This document shows, in pieces, positions 56,486-64,000 of a stretch of DNA of 64,000 nt. Made by a program: the position numbers and the translations under genes. This DNA comes from an uncultured Clostridia bacterium (lineage in GTDB: Bacteria > Bacillota > Clostridia > Oscillospirales > Ruminococcaceae): assembly GCA_947383835.1 (NCBI GenBank), contig CANDEV010000007.1:91226-155225 (forward strand), read 5' to 3'. Numbering within the stretch: the first letter of the stretch is position 1; every line of letters starts with the position of its first letter. The notes beneath the pieces were generated by a model. That model was not told the DNA's origin, searched no databases, and saw only the letters and a program-made list of their open reading frames with translations.

Positions 56486-57190
56486 ATGAAAAATCAAAAA
56501 TTCAAAAGAATTATAAGCGGTATCTTAGCCGCGTTGTGCGCTGCGGCGTTAATGACGGGCTGTTCATCGCAGGACGGCGAGACGGATACCACCACCGCGT
56601 CACAGGCTGACGTAACTTCCGTACCGACCGAGGAGGCTGAGGACCCCTTTGAGGTCACGACCATTGCAGAGGGCGACGATTATGCTATAAACAAGATATC
56701 AAACAAGACCGAGGGAGAGGAATTTCCCGGAGGATATAAGCTTGTAAATTACAGCGAAGAGGGTCAGGGCAAGCATTTTGCCAACGGCGGCTCAAAGGTG
56801 ATCATACGTGCGGGAAACTATGCCGACAGCTTCCCCGATCTTGCAACATGGGCGGAAAGCACCAGCGCGGGCATAGTTATATCAAACATCACAAACAACG
56901 CGGCGGACACGAATTTCGGCGACCCTGTCGAGGCGAAGATATGCGGCTTTGACGCGATATACTATGATTATGAGATGATACAGTATGAGTTTGTGGAAAA
57001 CCCCGACGATCCCGAGGGCGATCCTATAAAATCCGAATATGCAAGGTTTATGGGACGCAACTATTATTTCTATTCCGAGCAGGACGTTTACGCGGTAATG
57101 TTTGATACGGCTAAGGCGGACTGGGAAGAGCAGCTCCCGAAATTTGAGGAATTTATCGCCGACTTGCAGGTAACAAAGACGGAGTATTAA
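56486..57190 (+). CDS. Hypothetical secreted lipoprotein
   Basis: 234 residues. Signal 'MKNQKFKRIISGILAALCAA' with lipobox 'ALMTGC' (Cys 26), a short Thr/Glu linker, then a soluble domain of about 175 residues ('GEEFPGGYKLVNYSEEGQGK', 'ICGFDAIYYDYEMIQYEF', 'NYYFYSEQDVYAVMFDTAKA', 'LPKFEEFIADLQV'). Its final helix and 'FYSEQDVYAVMF' recall small surface lipoproteins of the PsbP/Mog1-like fold, though I would not assign it. Starts 36 bases after R2 copy c. Confidence 0.78.
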   Translation: MKNQKFKRIISGILAALCAAALMTGCSSQDGETDTTTASQADVTSVPTEEAEDPFEVTTIAEGDDYAINKISNKTEGEEFPGGYKLVNYSEEGQGKHFANGGSKVIIRAGNYADSFPDLATWAESTSAGIVISNITNNAADTNFGDPVEAKICGFDAIYYDYEMIQYEFVENPDDPEGDPIKSEYARFMGRNYYFYSEQDVYAVMFDTAKADWEEQLPKFEEFIADLQVTKTEY

Positions 57191-57291
57191 GAATATCGGA
57201 AAATTTGCAGGCAGGGTGATTACCAAGCCGCAGAAGCGTACCGCTCGGTATTTTCCTAACTGAATTTATAATTTTTTAAACGGTAAAATCC

Positions 57292-57332
57292 AAGGCAGCG
57301 CCGCAGATATGCTTTTGCGGAGCTGCCTTTTT
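57292..57332 (+). terminator. Terminator of the lipoprotein gene at 56486
   Basis: AAGGCAGC (57292-57299) and CCGCA pair with TGCGG and GCTGCCTT, followed by TTTTT. Confidence 0.85.
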
Positions 57333-57335
57333 CGG

Positions 57336-58217
57336 TCACAAATGCTTTAGATTTATACGGTAACCGCGCATCTCCTCTTCGCTGTAATTACGCATAATAT
57401 TGTCTATGTCCGCAATAAGCTTTTCTTTGTCGGAGGGCAGGTCTCCGCGGAGCATAAACATATTTGAAGCTCCCAGCGCGGCAAAATGGGTGCGTATTTC
57501 AAGCCTTTCTATCAAAGCGCGCATTTCGGCAAGCTTTTCCGTTTCGCTCTCCTCCTTCCAGCTGCCGAGTAAGATATCTTCGTACAGAGCCGAATCAGGG
57601 TAGACCGTCAGCATGGAAGCGCCCACTATTTTAGGGGCAAGACGGTTAAAGACCTCCGCAGTTTTTTCCGCGCCGTCTTTTCCTCTGCCGAAGCCGCTTA
57701 TGCCCGTAAGATAGAAAAAATTATACTCAATGCCGGCGCAGTCCAGCTTTCGGCACTGTTCGATAATATCGGCGGCACAGTACCCCTTGTCCATAAAATC
57801 CAGCGCGCTGTCGTCGCCTGTTTCAACGCCTATGGTTATCCTGTTGTAGCCCAGTACGCGCAGTTCTTTCAGCTCCGATATTGTTTTTGGAGCAATATCA
57901 GTCACTCTGGCAAAGCAGCCGATACTTGTAAGACGCTGTAAATACTGTTTTGAAATACGGGCAATTTCCTTTAGCTTTTCGGTACTCAAAACAAAGGGGT
58001 TTGCGCCCACCAAAAACAGCCGTGTCGAGTCGGGGGCGTACCTGTACAATTCCCGCAGATCCTCCTCTATCTCGGAAACGGGGGACATTCTGAACCTCGG
58101 CACGTCATTGTACAGAGTGCAGAATTTGCATTTGCCGTGGGTGCAGCCCGCTGTGACCTGCAATAAGGCAGACCACGCCTCATAAGGCGGTCTCCATACA
58201 GTTCCTGTAAAGTGCAT
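57336..58217 (-). CDS. Radical SAM protein (COG1032-like), substrate unknown
   Basis: 293 residues from ATG 58217, which has AAAGGA nine bases upstream; a longer frame exists but without a ribosome site. The [4Fe-4S] cluster motif is 'CTHGKCKFC' (C-x4-C-x2-C), with 'ARVTDIAPKTISELKELRVL', 'ITIGVETGDDSALDFMDKGY' and 'NFFYLTGISGFGRGKDGAEK' typical of B12-independent radical SAM proteins of this clade. These are often annotated as coproporphyrinogen oxidase relatives without evidence. Single gene, divergent from an HxlR regulator. Confidence 0.87.
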   Translation of the reverse strand: MHFTGTVWRPPYEAWSALLQVTAGCTHGKCKFCTLYNDVPRFRMSPVSEIEEDLRELYRYAPDSTRLFLVGANPFVLSTEKLKEIARISKQYLQRLTSIGCFARVTDIAPKTISELKELRVLGYNRITIGVETGDDSALDFMDKGYCAADIIEQCRKLDCAGIEYNFFYLTGISGFGRGKDGAEKTAEVFNRLAPKIVGASMLTVYPDSALYEDILLGSWKEESETEKLAEMRALIERLEIRTHFAALGASNMFMLRGDLPSDKEKLIADIDNIMRNYSEEEMRGYRINLKHL

Positions 58218-58351
58218 AAACATCAATCCTTTCGGAATGATTATAGCACCTCCGAAATTATTTGACAAGTACGATTATTTTTAATATATACTATCATTTT
58301 TGATACCGAAACGCTCTTACAGACATTATTTTTCGGACTTTATCAAACGAG

Positions 58352-58380
58352 TTGACACCTGCTGTCCAATAAGGTATAAT
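58352..58380 (+). promoter_or_regulatory. Full-consensus promoter of the HxlR regulator gene
   Basis: TTGACA (58352-58357), 17 bases, TATAAT (58375-58380). Start codon about 22 bases downstream. The strength suggests autorepression, as is known for HxlR proteins. Confidence 0.8.
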
Positions 58381-58402
58381 ATTTATGAACGGAGGAATTT
58401 AT

Positions 58403-58741
58403 ATGCCCGAAAACAAGCATACCGAGAAAAAGCAGCTTGCCCGCTGCGAGTCGATGAGCAGGCTTCAGTCTGTTATAAGCGGCAAGTGGAAGATACTTAT
58501 TATTTGGTACATATCGGCATACAGAGTCCAACGCTTCAATGAGCTTCAAAGGCGGCTCGACGGAATTACGCAAGCCACTCTCACAAAGCAGCTCCGCGAG
58601 CTGGAGGAGGACGGCTTTATATCACGAAGGGTCTATCCGCAGGTGCCGCCAAGGGTGGAATATTCCCTTACAAAAATGGGGGAAAGCTTTGTTCCCATAC
58701 TGCTTGAAATGCAGGAATGGAGCGAGGAAAATTTACTGTGA
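58403..58741 (+). CDS. HxlR-type winged-helix regulator
   Basis: 112 residues. 'ISGKWKILIIWYI', 'RFNELQRRLDGITQATLTKQ' and 'ELEEDGFISRRVYPQVPPRV' match the HxlR domain over its full length, and a lone Cys near the N terminus ('LARCESM') occupies the place of the redox or electrophile-sensing Cys in HypR/YodB-like members. ATG 58403 behind GGAGG. Target may be the divergent radical SAM gene or the downstream phosphatase gene; repeat R1e lies between it and the latter. Confidence 0.92.
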   Translation: MPENKHTEKKQLARCESMSRLQSVISGKWKILIIWYISAYRVQRFNELQRRLDGITQATLTKQLRELEEDGFISRRVYPQVPPRVEYSLTKMGESFVPILLEMQEWSEENLL

Positions 58742-58746
58742 TAACT

Positions 58747-58836
58747 TACAGCGCTCCTAAAATATTCGCGCAGATTTTGCAGAGGACGGGTCTGCCGTCC
58801 CTACAGACATGGTTATTATTTTGTGGATAGCTATAA
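58747..58836. repeat. R1 repeat copy e (diverged)
   Basis: TACAGCGCTCC at the left, GAGGACGGGtctgCCGTCC in the centre, and ACATGGTTATTATTTTGTGGATAGCTATAA-like right end in two blocks. It lies directly upstream of the phosphatase gene. Confidence 0.62.
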
Positions 58837-58859
58837 AAAATATTGGAGGAAATGCAGAT

Positions 58860-59591
58860 ATGAAAATACTGATAATACGCCACGGCGACCCCGATTACTC
58901 AATAGATTCCCTGACGGAAAAGGGTTGGCGGGAGGCTGATATGCTTGCGGAAAGGATCGCTCCGCTGACGGTGAAAAATTATTATGTTTCCCCTCTCGGC
59001 AGGGCGCGGGATACTGCCGCCGCAACGCTGAAAAAAGTAGGCAGGACGGCGGAGACGCTGCCTTGGCTGCGGGAATTCAACGTCCCCGTAACAGACCCGA
59101 AAACAGGCTTGCAGCGGGGCATTCCCTGGGATATGATACCGGAGGAGTGGACGGCTGTTCCCGAATATTACGACAGAAATTTGTGGTACGAAACGCCGAT
59201 AATGCAGTCGGGAAGCATGAGAGAAAAGCTTTCGGAGGTATGGGACGGACTGGATAAAGTCCTTGAAAGCCACGGCTACGTGCGGGAGGGAAATTTTTAC
59301 CGAGCGGTGAAGCCCAACGAGGACAGGATAGTGTTTTTCTGTCATTTCGGGGTGCAGTGCGTTATGCTGGGGCATTTGCTGGGTATATCCCCAATGATAC
59401 TGTGGCACGGACTTATGACCGCGCCAACGTCGGTGACGACCCTTTGCTCCGAGGAGCGGAGAGAGGGTACCGCGTTTTTCAGGGCAAGCGCGGTGGGAGA
59501 CATTTCCCACCTTTACGCAAAAGGGGAAGAGCCTGCCTTTGCGGGAAGGTTCTGCGAGATGTTTTCCAATAAAGAGCAAAGGCATGATTAG
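58860..59591 (+). CDS. Histidine phosphatase superfamily protein (phosphoglycerate mutase-like)
   Basis: 243 residues. The phosphate pocket is 'IIRHGDPDYS' (His phospho-acceptor, residue 8), 'YVSPLGRARDTAAAT' and 'FFCHFGVQCVMLGH' with the second His. Family members include phosphoglycerate mutases, alpha-ribazole phosphatase and sugar or nucleotide phosphatases; length and the long middle insert do not favour a glycolytic enzyme. ATG 58860 behind GGAGG. Confidence 0.88.
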   Translation: MKILIIRHGDPDYSIDSLTEKGWREADMLAERIAPLTVKNYYVSPLGRARDTAAATLKKVGRTAETLPWLREFNVPVTDPKTGLQRGIPWDMIPEEWTAVPEYYDRNLWYETPIMQSGSMREKLSEVWDGLDKVLESHGYVREGNFYRAVKPNEDRIVFFCHFGVQCVMLGHLLGISPMILWHGLMTAPTSVTTLCSEERREGTAFFRASAVGDISHLYAKGEEPAFAGRFCEMFSNKEQRHD

Positions 59592-59593
59592 CG

Positions 59594-59729
59594 TTATAGC
59601 AATTCATAAAAATAGCCATACTGTAGGGGCGGGGTCTTCCCGCCCGCGATACAAAAATATGCTGAACCACGGGACGGGAAACCCGTCCCCTACGAATTTT
59701 GTCAAGATATTTTTATGTACCGCTATAGA
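59594..59729. repeat. R1 repeat copy b
   Basis: TTATAGCAATTC, AAAATAGCCATACTGTAGGGG as left part, then GGGGCGGGGtcttCCCGCCC and ACGGGaaaCCCGT centres almost identical to copy a, and a decayed right end CGCTATAG. An AAATTAGTAT end of an R2 element follows directly (59733-59742). Confidence 0.78.
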
Positions 59730-59805
59730 TAGAAATTAGTATTATTCATTATTGCAGAAATCCTATAAAATAATACTTTTTGCGGGAGCACTGTAATATT
59801 TTTTA

Positions 59806-59834
59806 TTGACAAATCTGTTTTTTTGAGATATAAT
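59806..59834 (+). promoter_or_regulatory. Full-consensus promoter of coaX
   Basis: TTGACA (59806-59811), 17 bases, TATAAT (59829-59834), about 38 bases before the start. Confidence 0.8.
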
Positions 59835-59871
59835 ATTTATGGAATATCGGCAAAGTAAAGGAGTGTTTTGT

Positions 59872-60639
59872 ATGATCTTTACCGTGGACGCGGGCAATAC
59901 AAATATTGTTCTCGGCGGCTTTGAAAATGACAAGCTGCTGTTTACCTCACGGATAGCAACCCAAACTGCCCTTATGGCAGATGAGTATGCCGTTAAGTTC
60001 AGCGAGATACTTTCCCTTTACGGATATAAGCCCTCGGACATAAGCGGAGCTATCGTTTCAAGCGTTGTGACCCCCCTTACCCCTGTTTTCGGGGCTGCTC
60101 TCGGACGTCTTGGCAGCTTCAAAACGATCGTGGTGGGTCCCGGGATAAAAACGGGCGTGAACATCAAAATTGACGACCCTGCCGCTCTCGGCGCGGACTT
60201 AGTCTGCGGCGCGGTGGGCGCAATGGAGAAATACGACCCTCCCTGCGTTATTTTCGATTTAGGGACGGCGACCACTATTTCCGCTATCGACAGGAACAGG
60301 TTTTTCCTTGGCGGCTCGATAATACCGGGCGTAAAGGTGTCCCTTAAGGCTCTTTCCGCAACGGCAGCCGCGCTCCCCGACATAAACACCGAGCTGACGG
60401 GGAACGTCCTTATCGGCACCAATACCGTGGACAGCATGAAGTCGGGCAGCATTATAGGTACGGCAAGCATGATGGACGGCATGGCGGTGCGCTATAAAGA
60501 GGCTGTGGGGCAGGACGCGACGGTTATCGCAACAGGCGGACTTGCGCCTGTGATACTGCCTTATTGCAGAGAAAAATTTATTCTTGACGAGACCCTGCTT
60601 ATAGACGGGCTTTACACGCTTTACAAAAAGAACGCTTAA
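59872..60639 (+). CDS. coaX: Type III pantothenate kinase
   Basis: Phosphorylates pantothenate, the first step of coenzyme A synthesis; the type III enzyme uses K+ and is not feedback inhibited. 255 residues. Opens with 'MIFTVDAGNTNIVLGGF'; further blocks 'GADLVCGAVGAMEKYD', 'IFDLGTATTISAID' and 'GGSIIPGVKVSLKAL' are diagnostic. ATG 59872 behind AAAGGAG. An ECF substrate-binding component follows, probably the vitamin uptake partner. Confidence 0.96.
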   Translation: MIFTVDAGNTNIVLGGFENDKLLFTSRIATQTALMADEYAVKFSEILSLYGYKPSDISGAIVSSVVTPLTPVFGAALGRLGSFKTIVVGPGIKTGVNIKIDDPAALGADLVCGAVGAMEKYDPPCVIFDLGTATTISAIDRNRFFLGGSIIPGVKVSLKALSATAAALPDINTELTGNVLIGTNTVDSMKSGSIIGTASMMDGMAVRYKEAVGQDATVIATGGLAPVILPYCREKFILDETLLIDGLYTLYKKNA

Positions 60640-60728
60640 AAAATTAAAAAAGCTTTTAAATTTTTTTGCCGAATATTCCGAAAATTACGCGAGACCCTAT
60701 AAAAGGGCTTACAGTAGGAGGAATTTTT

Positions 60729-61316
60729 ATGTCAAAAACAAGAGAAAAAACACTTATGCTCACAGTAATGGGCGTGCTTACGGCGATAGTTATAGTGCTT
60801 CAGGCGCTTGCTATCGGTATCAGATTTGGACCGTTCAGCATTACGTTGGTCCTTGTCCCGATAGTTGTGGGTGCGGCAATGTACGGCTGGAAAGCGGGGG
60901 CATGGCTGGGACTGGTTTTCGGAGTTGTAGTACTGATGACGGACGCCGCTGCATTTTTAGCGGTAAGCGTACCGGGAACGGTAGTGACCTGCATACTTAA
61001 AGGAGTTCTTGCAGGGGCTGCCGCAGCTGGAGTTTACAAGCTTCTTGAAAACAAAAACCGCTGGGCTGCCATACTTACGGCTGCGGTTATCTGCCCTATA
61101 GTAAATACGGGAATTTTCCTTTTGGGCTGCCTTGTTTTTTTCTACAGCACCATTTCCGAATGGGCTGCGGGGGCAGGCTTTGACAATGTCGGCGCATATC
61201 TTATAGTCGGCTTTGTTGGCTGGAATTTTTTTGTTGAAACGGCTATCAATCTTTGCCTTAGCACAGTTATCGTGCGTGTTTTGAGTATCGTTAAAAAGCC
61301 TGCTGTACAGGCGTAA
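60729..61316 (+). CDS. ECF transporter S component, probably for pantothenate
   Basis: 195 residues with about six hydrophobic segments and the start typical of S components ('TLMLTVMGVLTAIVIVLQAL', 'ITLVLVPIVVGAAMYGWKAG', 'FLAVSVPGTVVTCILKGVLA'). These proteins bind a vitamin and work with a shared energising module, absent here. The coaX neighbour makes pantothenate the best guess (PanT-like). ATG 60729 behind GGAGG, 89 bases after coaX. Confidence 0.87.
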   Translation: MSKTREKTLMLTVMGVLTAIVIVLQALAIGIRFGPFSITLVLVPIVVGAAMYGWKAGAWLGLVFGVVVLMTDAAAFLAVSVPGTVVTCILKGVLAGAAAAGVYKLLENKNRWAAILTAAVICPIVNTGIFLLGCLVFFYSTISEWAAGAGFDNVGAYLIVGFVGWNFFVETAINLCLSTVIVRVLSIVKKPAVQA

Positions 61317-61326
61317 ATAAAAAAAC

Positions 61327-61369
61327 AAATCCTCGGGAGATCTTAAGATTTCCCGAGGATTTTTATTTT
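61327..61369. terminator. Bidirectional terminator between the ECF gene and cysS
   Basis: AAATCCTCGGGA pairs with TCCCGAGGATTT around a smaller self-complementary AGATCTTAAGATT core. T-rich tracts flank both sides, so it serves the two converging genes. Confidence 0.88.
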
Positions 61370-61379
61370 GCACAGCTTA

Positions 61380-62792
61380 TTATTTTCTTGTGATTTTAGT
61401 ACCCTCTCTCGTCTCGGTGATAACATACCCGAGTGCGGTAATTTTGTCCCGAAGCTCGTCGGCGAGAGCAAAATTCTTTTCTTTCCGCGCGGCTTTTCTC
61501 TGCTCCGCAAGAGCGGCTACCTCATCGGGGAGAACATCCTCACCGTCAGCCTTTGCGGAGATTTTTTCCGCCGCCTCGATAAGTCCCAGGGACAAAACCT
61601 TGTCGAAATCCTTTATAAGCGCAAGCTTTGCCGCATTGCTCACGTCCGCCTTTAAAACGTCGTAGACCGCCGTAATTGCAAGAGCCGTGTTCAGATCGTT
61701 GTCCATAGCGTCGGTAAATTTCTTCTTTAATTCCGCGGACTTTGCTTCGTCAATTTCCCCTGTGCCGTCCAATATCCCCGCAATTTTCGCCGCAAGCTTT
61801 TCATAGGCAAGCTTGGCGTTGTCAAGGTTCTCCCAGCTGAAAACAAGGGACTTTCTGTAGTGGGACTGCAAGCAGAAAAATCTGTACACCAACGGGTCGT
61901 AACCTTTTTCCTCCAAAAGTGAAACAGTGAGGAACTCGCCCTTGGACTTGCTCATCTTGCCGCCCTCGGTGTTGAGGTGGTGGACGTGGAACCAGTAATT
62001 GCACCAATCATGTCCCAAGTAAGCCTCGCTTTGGGCGATCTCGTTGGTGTGGTGGGGGAAAGCGTTGTCAATGCCGCCGCAGTGTATGTCCAGGTATTCT
62101 CCCAAATTTTTCATGCTTATGCAGGAGCACTCGATATGCCAGCCGGGGTAGCCAACGCCCCAGGGACTGTCCCATTTAAGCTCCTGATCGTCGAATTTGG
62201 ACTTTGTGAACCACAGGGCAAAGTCAGCCTTGTTCCGCTTGTTGGAGTCCTCCTCAACGCCCTCGCGGACACCCACGGCTAAGTCCTCCTCCTTGAAATC
62301 GTTGAAAACGTAGTATTTGTCAAGCTTTGAGGTGTCAAAATAGACGTTGCCTCCCGCCTCATAAGCGTATCCCTTTTCGATGAGCGCGCCGATAACGCGG
62401 ATAAACTCGTCAATGCAGGAGGTTGCAGGCTCTACAACGTCGGGAGTCTTTATATTGAGTTTTTTGCAGTCCTCGAAAAAAGCCTTTGTATAAAATTCCG
62501 CGATCTCCATAACGGACTTGTGTTCGCGCTTTGCGCCCTTGAGCATTTTGTCGTCCCCCGTGTCGCCGTCGCTTGTGAGATGACCAACGTCGGTGATGTT
62601 CATAACGCGCTTAACATCATAGCCCGCGTAACGGAAATATTTTTCAAGAACGTCCTCCATGATATAGCTCCGCAGGTTGCCTATGTGGGCGTAGTGGTAC
62701 ACCGTGGGTCCGCAGGTGTACATGGATACCTTGCCCTCAAAACGGGGGGTAAAATCGTCCTTTTTTCTTGTTAATGTGTTGTACAGCTTCAT
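61380..62792 (-). CDS. cysS: Cysteinyl-tRNA synthetase
   Basis: 470 residues from ATG 62792 (AAAGGAAG upstream). Class I signature 'HIGN' at residues 36-39 within 'CGPTVYHYAHIGNLRSY' and 'KMSKSKG' later; Cys 27 with 'CSCISMKNLGEYLDIHCGG' and downstream His form the zinc site that selects Cys. The C-terminal anticodon-binding domain is complete. 33 bases after cysE, in the same transcript. Confidence 0.98.
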   Translation of the reverse strand: MKLYNTLTRKKDDFTPRFEGKVSMYTCGPTVYHYAHIGNLRSYIMEDVLEKYFRYAGYDVKRVMNITDVGHLTSDGDTGDDKMLKGAKREHKSVMEIAEFYTKAFFEDCKKLNIKTPDVVEPATSCIDEFIRVIGALIEKGYAYEAGGNVYFDTSKLDKYYVFNDFKEEDLAVGVREGVEEDSNKRNKADFALWFTKSKFDDQELKWDSPWGVGYPGWHIECSCISMKNLGEYLDIHCGGIDNAFPHHTNEIAQSEAYLGHDWCNYWFHVHHLNTEGGKMSKSKGEFLTVSLLEEKGYDPLVYRFFCLQSHYRKSLVFSWENLDNAKLAYEKLAAKIAGILDGTGEIDEAKSAELKKKFTDAMDNDLNTALAITAVYDVLKADVSNAAKLALIKDFDKVLSLGLIEAAEKISAKADGEDVLPDEVAALAEQRKAARKEKNFALADELRDKITALGYVITETREGTKITRK

Positions 62793-62825
62793 ATGATTAC
62801 TTCCTTTAAGTATTTTTCGCAGCAT

Positions 62826-63497
62826 TTATTTCTTATTGTTAAGCCTTTTCCCGATCTCGGCAATTTCCATTTCATTTATCTTTTTTTCCAGCTTTTCTAT
62901 ACGCATGAGGTGCTTGCAAAGCTCCTGTGAAACAGGGTCGGGAATGTGTATCTGATCCATGTCGCAGGCGGAGACCTTTTTGCCGTTTTTGCGGACTATC
63001 CTTGCGGGTACGCCCACAGCCGTACAGTTGGGGGGGACTTCCTCCAAGACAACTGCGTTGGCGGCAATTTTAGCGTTGTCCCCGACCTTAAAGGGACCCA
63101 ATACTCTTGCGCCCGCGCCCACCATAACGTTGTTGCCGAGAGTGGGGTGTCTCTTGCCCTTTTCCTTGCCCGTGCCGCCAAGGGTCACGCCCTGATAAAC
63201 GAGACAGTTGTCTCCGATCTCGGTGGTCTCTCCGATGACAACTCCCGAGCCGTGGTCGATAAAAAAGCCCTTGCCGATTTTTGCGCCCGGGTGTATCTCG
63301 ATACCGGTCAGCAAACGTGCTATTTGGGAAATGCACCTTGCGACTGTGTACAGCTTCAGCTCATAAAACCAATGAGCGGCGCGGTACATGAGAACGGCGT
63401 GAAGTCCCGAATAAGTCAGAAGGATCTCAACGGTGCTGCGGGCGGCGGGGTCGCGTTTTTTGACAGATTCAATGTCAGCCTTTATATGTTCAAGCAT
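62826..63497 (-). CDS. cysE: Serine O-acetyltransferase
   Basis: Makes O-acetylserine from serine and acetyl-CoA, the first step to cysteine. 223 residues from ATG 63497. N-terminal helical part ('DPAARSTVEILLTYSGLHAV') and a left-handed beta-helix of hexapeptide repeats with catalytic His: 'EIHPGAKIGKGFFIDHGSGV', 'GVTLGGTGKEKGKRHPTLGN', 'AVGVPARIV'. The cysE-cysS pairing is common in Firmicutes and couples cysteine supply to its tRNA charging. Confidence 0.97.
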   Translation of the reverse strand: MLEHIKADIESVKKRDPAARSTVEILLTYSGLHAVLMYRAAHWFYELKLYTVARCISQIARLLTGIEIHPGAKIGKGFFIDHGSGVVIGETTEIGDNCLVYQGVTLGGTGKEKGKRHPTLGNNVMVGAGARVLGPFKVGDNAKIAANAVVLEEVPPNCTAVGVPARIVRKNGKKVSACDMDQIHIPDPVSQELCKHLMRIEKLEKKINEMEIAEIGKRLNNKK

Positions 63498-63565
63498 AGT
63501 AAAAGTCACCTTTCCGAAATGAAAATAAAAGTCGTATAAAGCAAGCTGTAAAGGCTTGCTTTATC

Positions 63566-63594
63566 AGTATACCATATTTCGGCCGCAATTTCAA
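63566..63594 (-). promoter_or_regulatory. Extended -10 promoter of cysE-cysS
   Basis: Minus-strand TTGAAA (63589-63594), 17 bases, TATACT (63566-63571) preceded by TGG. An AAAGCAAGC/GCTTGCTTT hairpin (63538-63562) would form right at the 5' end of the message. The leader is only about 60 bases, too short for a T-box. Confidence 0.75.
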
Positions 63595-63778
63595 GAGAAT
63601 TTTGCGTTTAAAAAATTATTTGCCGGTTTTATTTTTGTGTGCTTTTTTGTCGGGGTGTTTTGTCGTTTTTTTCAGCACTGTTTGTTATTGGTTCGCTGTT
63701 CACGGAGATGTGGGGGACAAGTTGGTTTGTTTTTGAATTTTAGTATCAAGGTTAAAAACTGTTAATCGTTCACAAGGG

Positions 63779-63874
63779 TGCGAGGGGAACAACCAAAGGA
63801 GGAGGGAGGGGACTCATCAGTTATAGGGGACGCGCGCCGTCCCCTCCCTCCCCCTTAGGTTTTTCCCCTCGCGC
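63779..63874. repeat. Long GC-rich inverted repeat
   Basis: An arm of about 35 bases beginning GCGAGGGGAA (63779-63813) is matched by an inverse arm ending TTCCCCTCGC (63839-63874) with a few mismatches, around a 25-base loop containing TTATAGGGGACG. The 63600-63778 stretch before it holds nothing I can name. Confidence 0.7.
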
Positions 63875-63915
63875 TCCCTTTTTCCTTACTCCCTCCTGCC
63901 CCTGCTACGCTATTC

Positions 63916-63933
63916 AAGAGCCTTTGGCTCTTT
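63916..63933 (+). terminator. Terminator-like hairpin near the right edge
   Basis: AAGAGCC/GGCTCTT with loop TTT and T-rich tail TTTTT. No plus-strand gene precedes it; it may end a small RNA that includes the long inverted repeat, or it may act by chance. Confidence 0.5.
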
Positions 63934-64000
63934 TTAGCTTGTTTTGTACGGTCGATTTCGTTTGTTTTGTTACTTGGCGCGTTAGGCGGGAGCAAGCCCC

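Noticed and set aside
63498..63600. T-box leader before cysE-cysS
   Set aside because: The promoter leaves a leader of only about 60 bases and the conserved T-box sequence was not found.
1..64000. rRNA, tRNA, prophage or integrase genes
   Set aside because: No such genes were recognised on either strand by reading; short tRNA-like folds were not pursued without a scanning tool.

Overview
The window is chromosomal DNA from a low- to mid-GC Gram-positive Clostridia, most like the Ruminococcus group (Oscillospiraceae). This rests on the full S10-spc-alpha ribosomal superoperon in Firmicutes order (with a KOW protein between map and infA, and zinc-type S14 and L36), many lipoproteins with Clostridia-type lipoboxes, a domain-permuted GH3 enzyme of the kind known from Ruminococcus/Butyrivibrio, and a family of secreted proteins with near-identical 'MKIKKILAAVAAAA' signal peptides. 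No rRNA, tRNA, CRISPR array, transposase or phage gene was seen.

Layout. (1) 1-12350: glycan-use locus. A secreted GH26 mannanase (cut by the window edge) diverges from a sugar-binding lipoprotein and an AraC regulator. On the minus strand lie a two-permease plus binding-protein ABC importer of the LplABC type (no ATPase gene) and a cytoplasmic GH3 glycosidase. Inferred division of labour: GH26 cuts mannan outside, the importer takes up oligosaccharides, GH3 trims them inside, AraC senses them. (2) 12351-16610: a large palindromic repeat, rsmG, a small acidic membrane protein, a lipoprotein, and an AT-rich islet with the frameshifted tail of a polymorphic toxin followed at once by its probable immunity gene. 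(3) 16193-33743: S10-spc-alpha superoperon from rpsJ to rplQ with secY, adk, map, infA and rpoA, from one strong promoter with a long leader that contains a possible attenuator. The operon is interrupted by six copies of one structured repeat. (4) 33768-43376: second large palindrome (inverted relative to the first), Xre regulator, CE2 esterase lipoprotein, five tandem secreted proteins with a common 'xTGN-hydrophobic-KKRK' tail, a Nudix hydrolase and two membrane proteins. (5) 43422-57332: EF-G-like GTPase, a CorC/CNNM-type membrane protein and five tandem transglutaminase-fold lipoproteins, a PAS/kinase-like protein and a lipoprotein. (6) 57336-64000: radical SAM enzyme, HxlR regulator, histidine phosphatase, coaX plus an ECF S component, and the cysE-cysS operon.

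The strongest unexplained signal is the repeat content. At least four families of structured intergenic repeats (R1-R4) occur: R1 behaves like a TA-targeting MITE, R2 abuts stop codons, R3 is concentrated inside the ribosomal protein operon in one orientation, and R4 is a roughly 0.5-kb palindrome flanking the ribosomal cluster in inverted orientation. The other leads are the tandem transglutaminase array, the TGN-tailed secreted family, the toxin remnant with immunity gene, and the S10 leader. All functions are read from sequence and family knowledge; no search or folding program was run.
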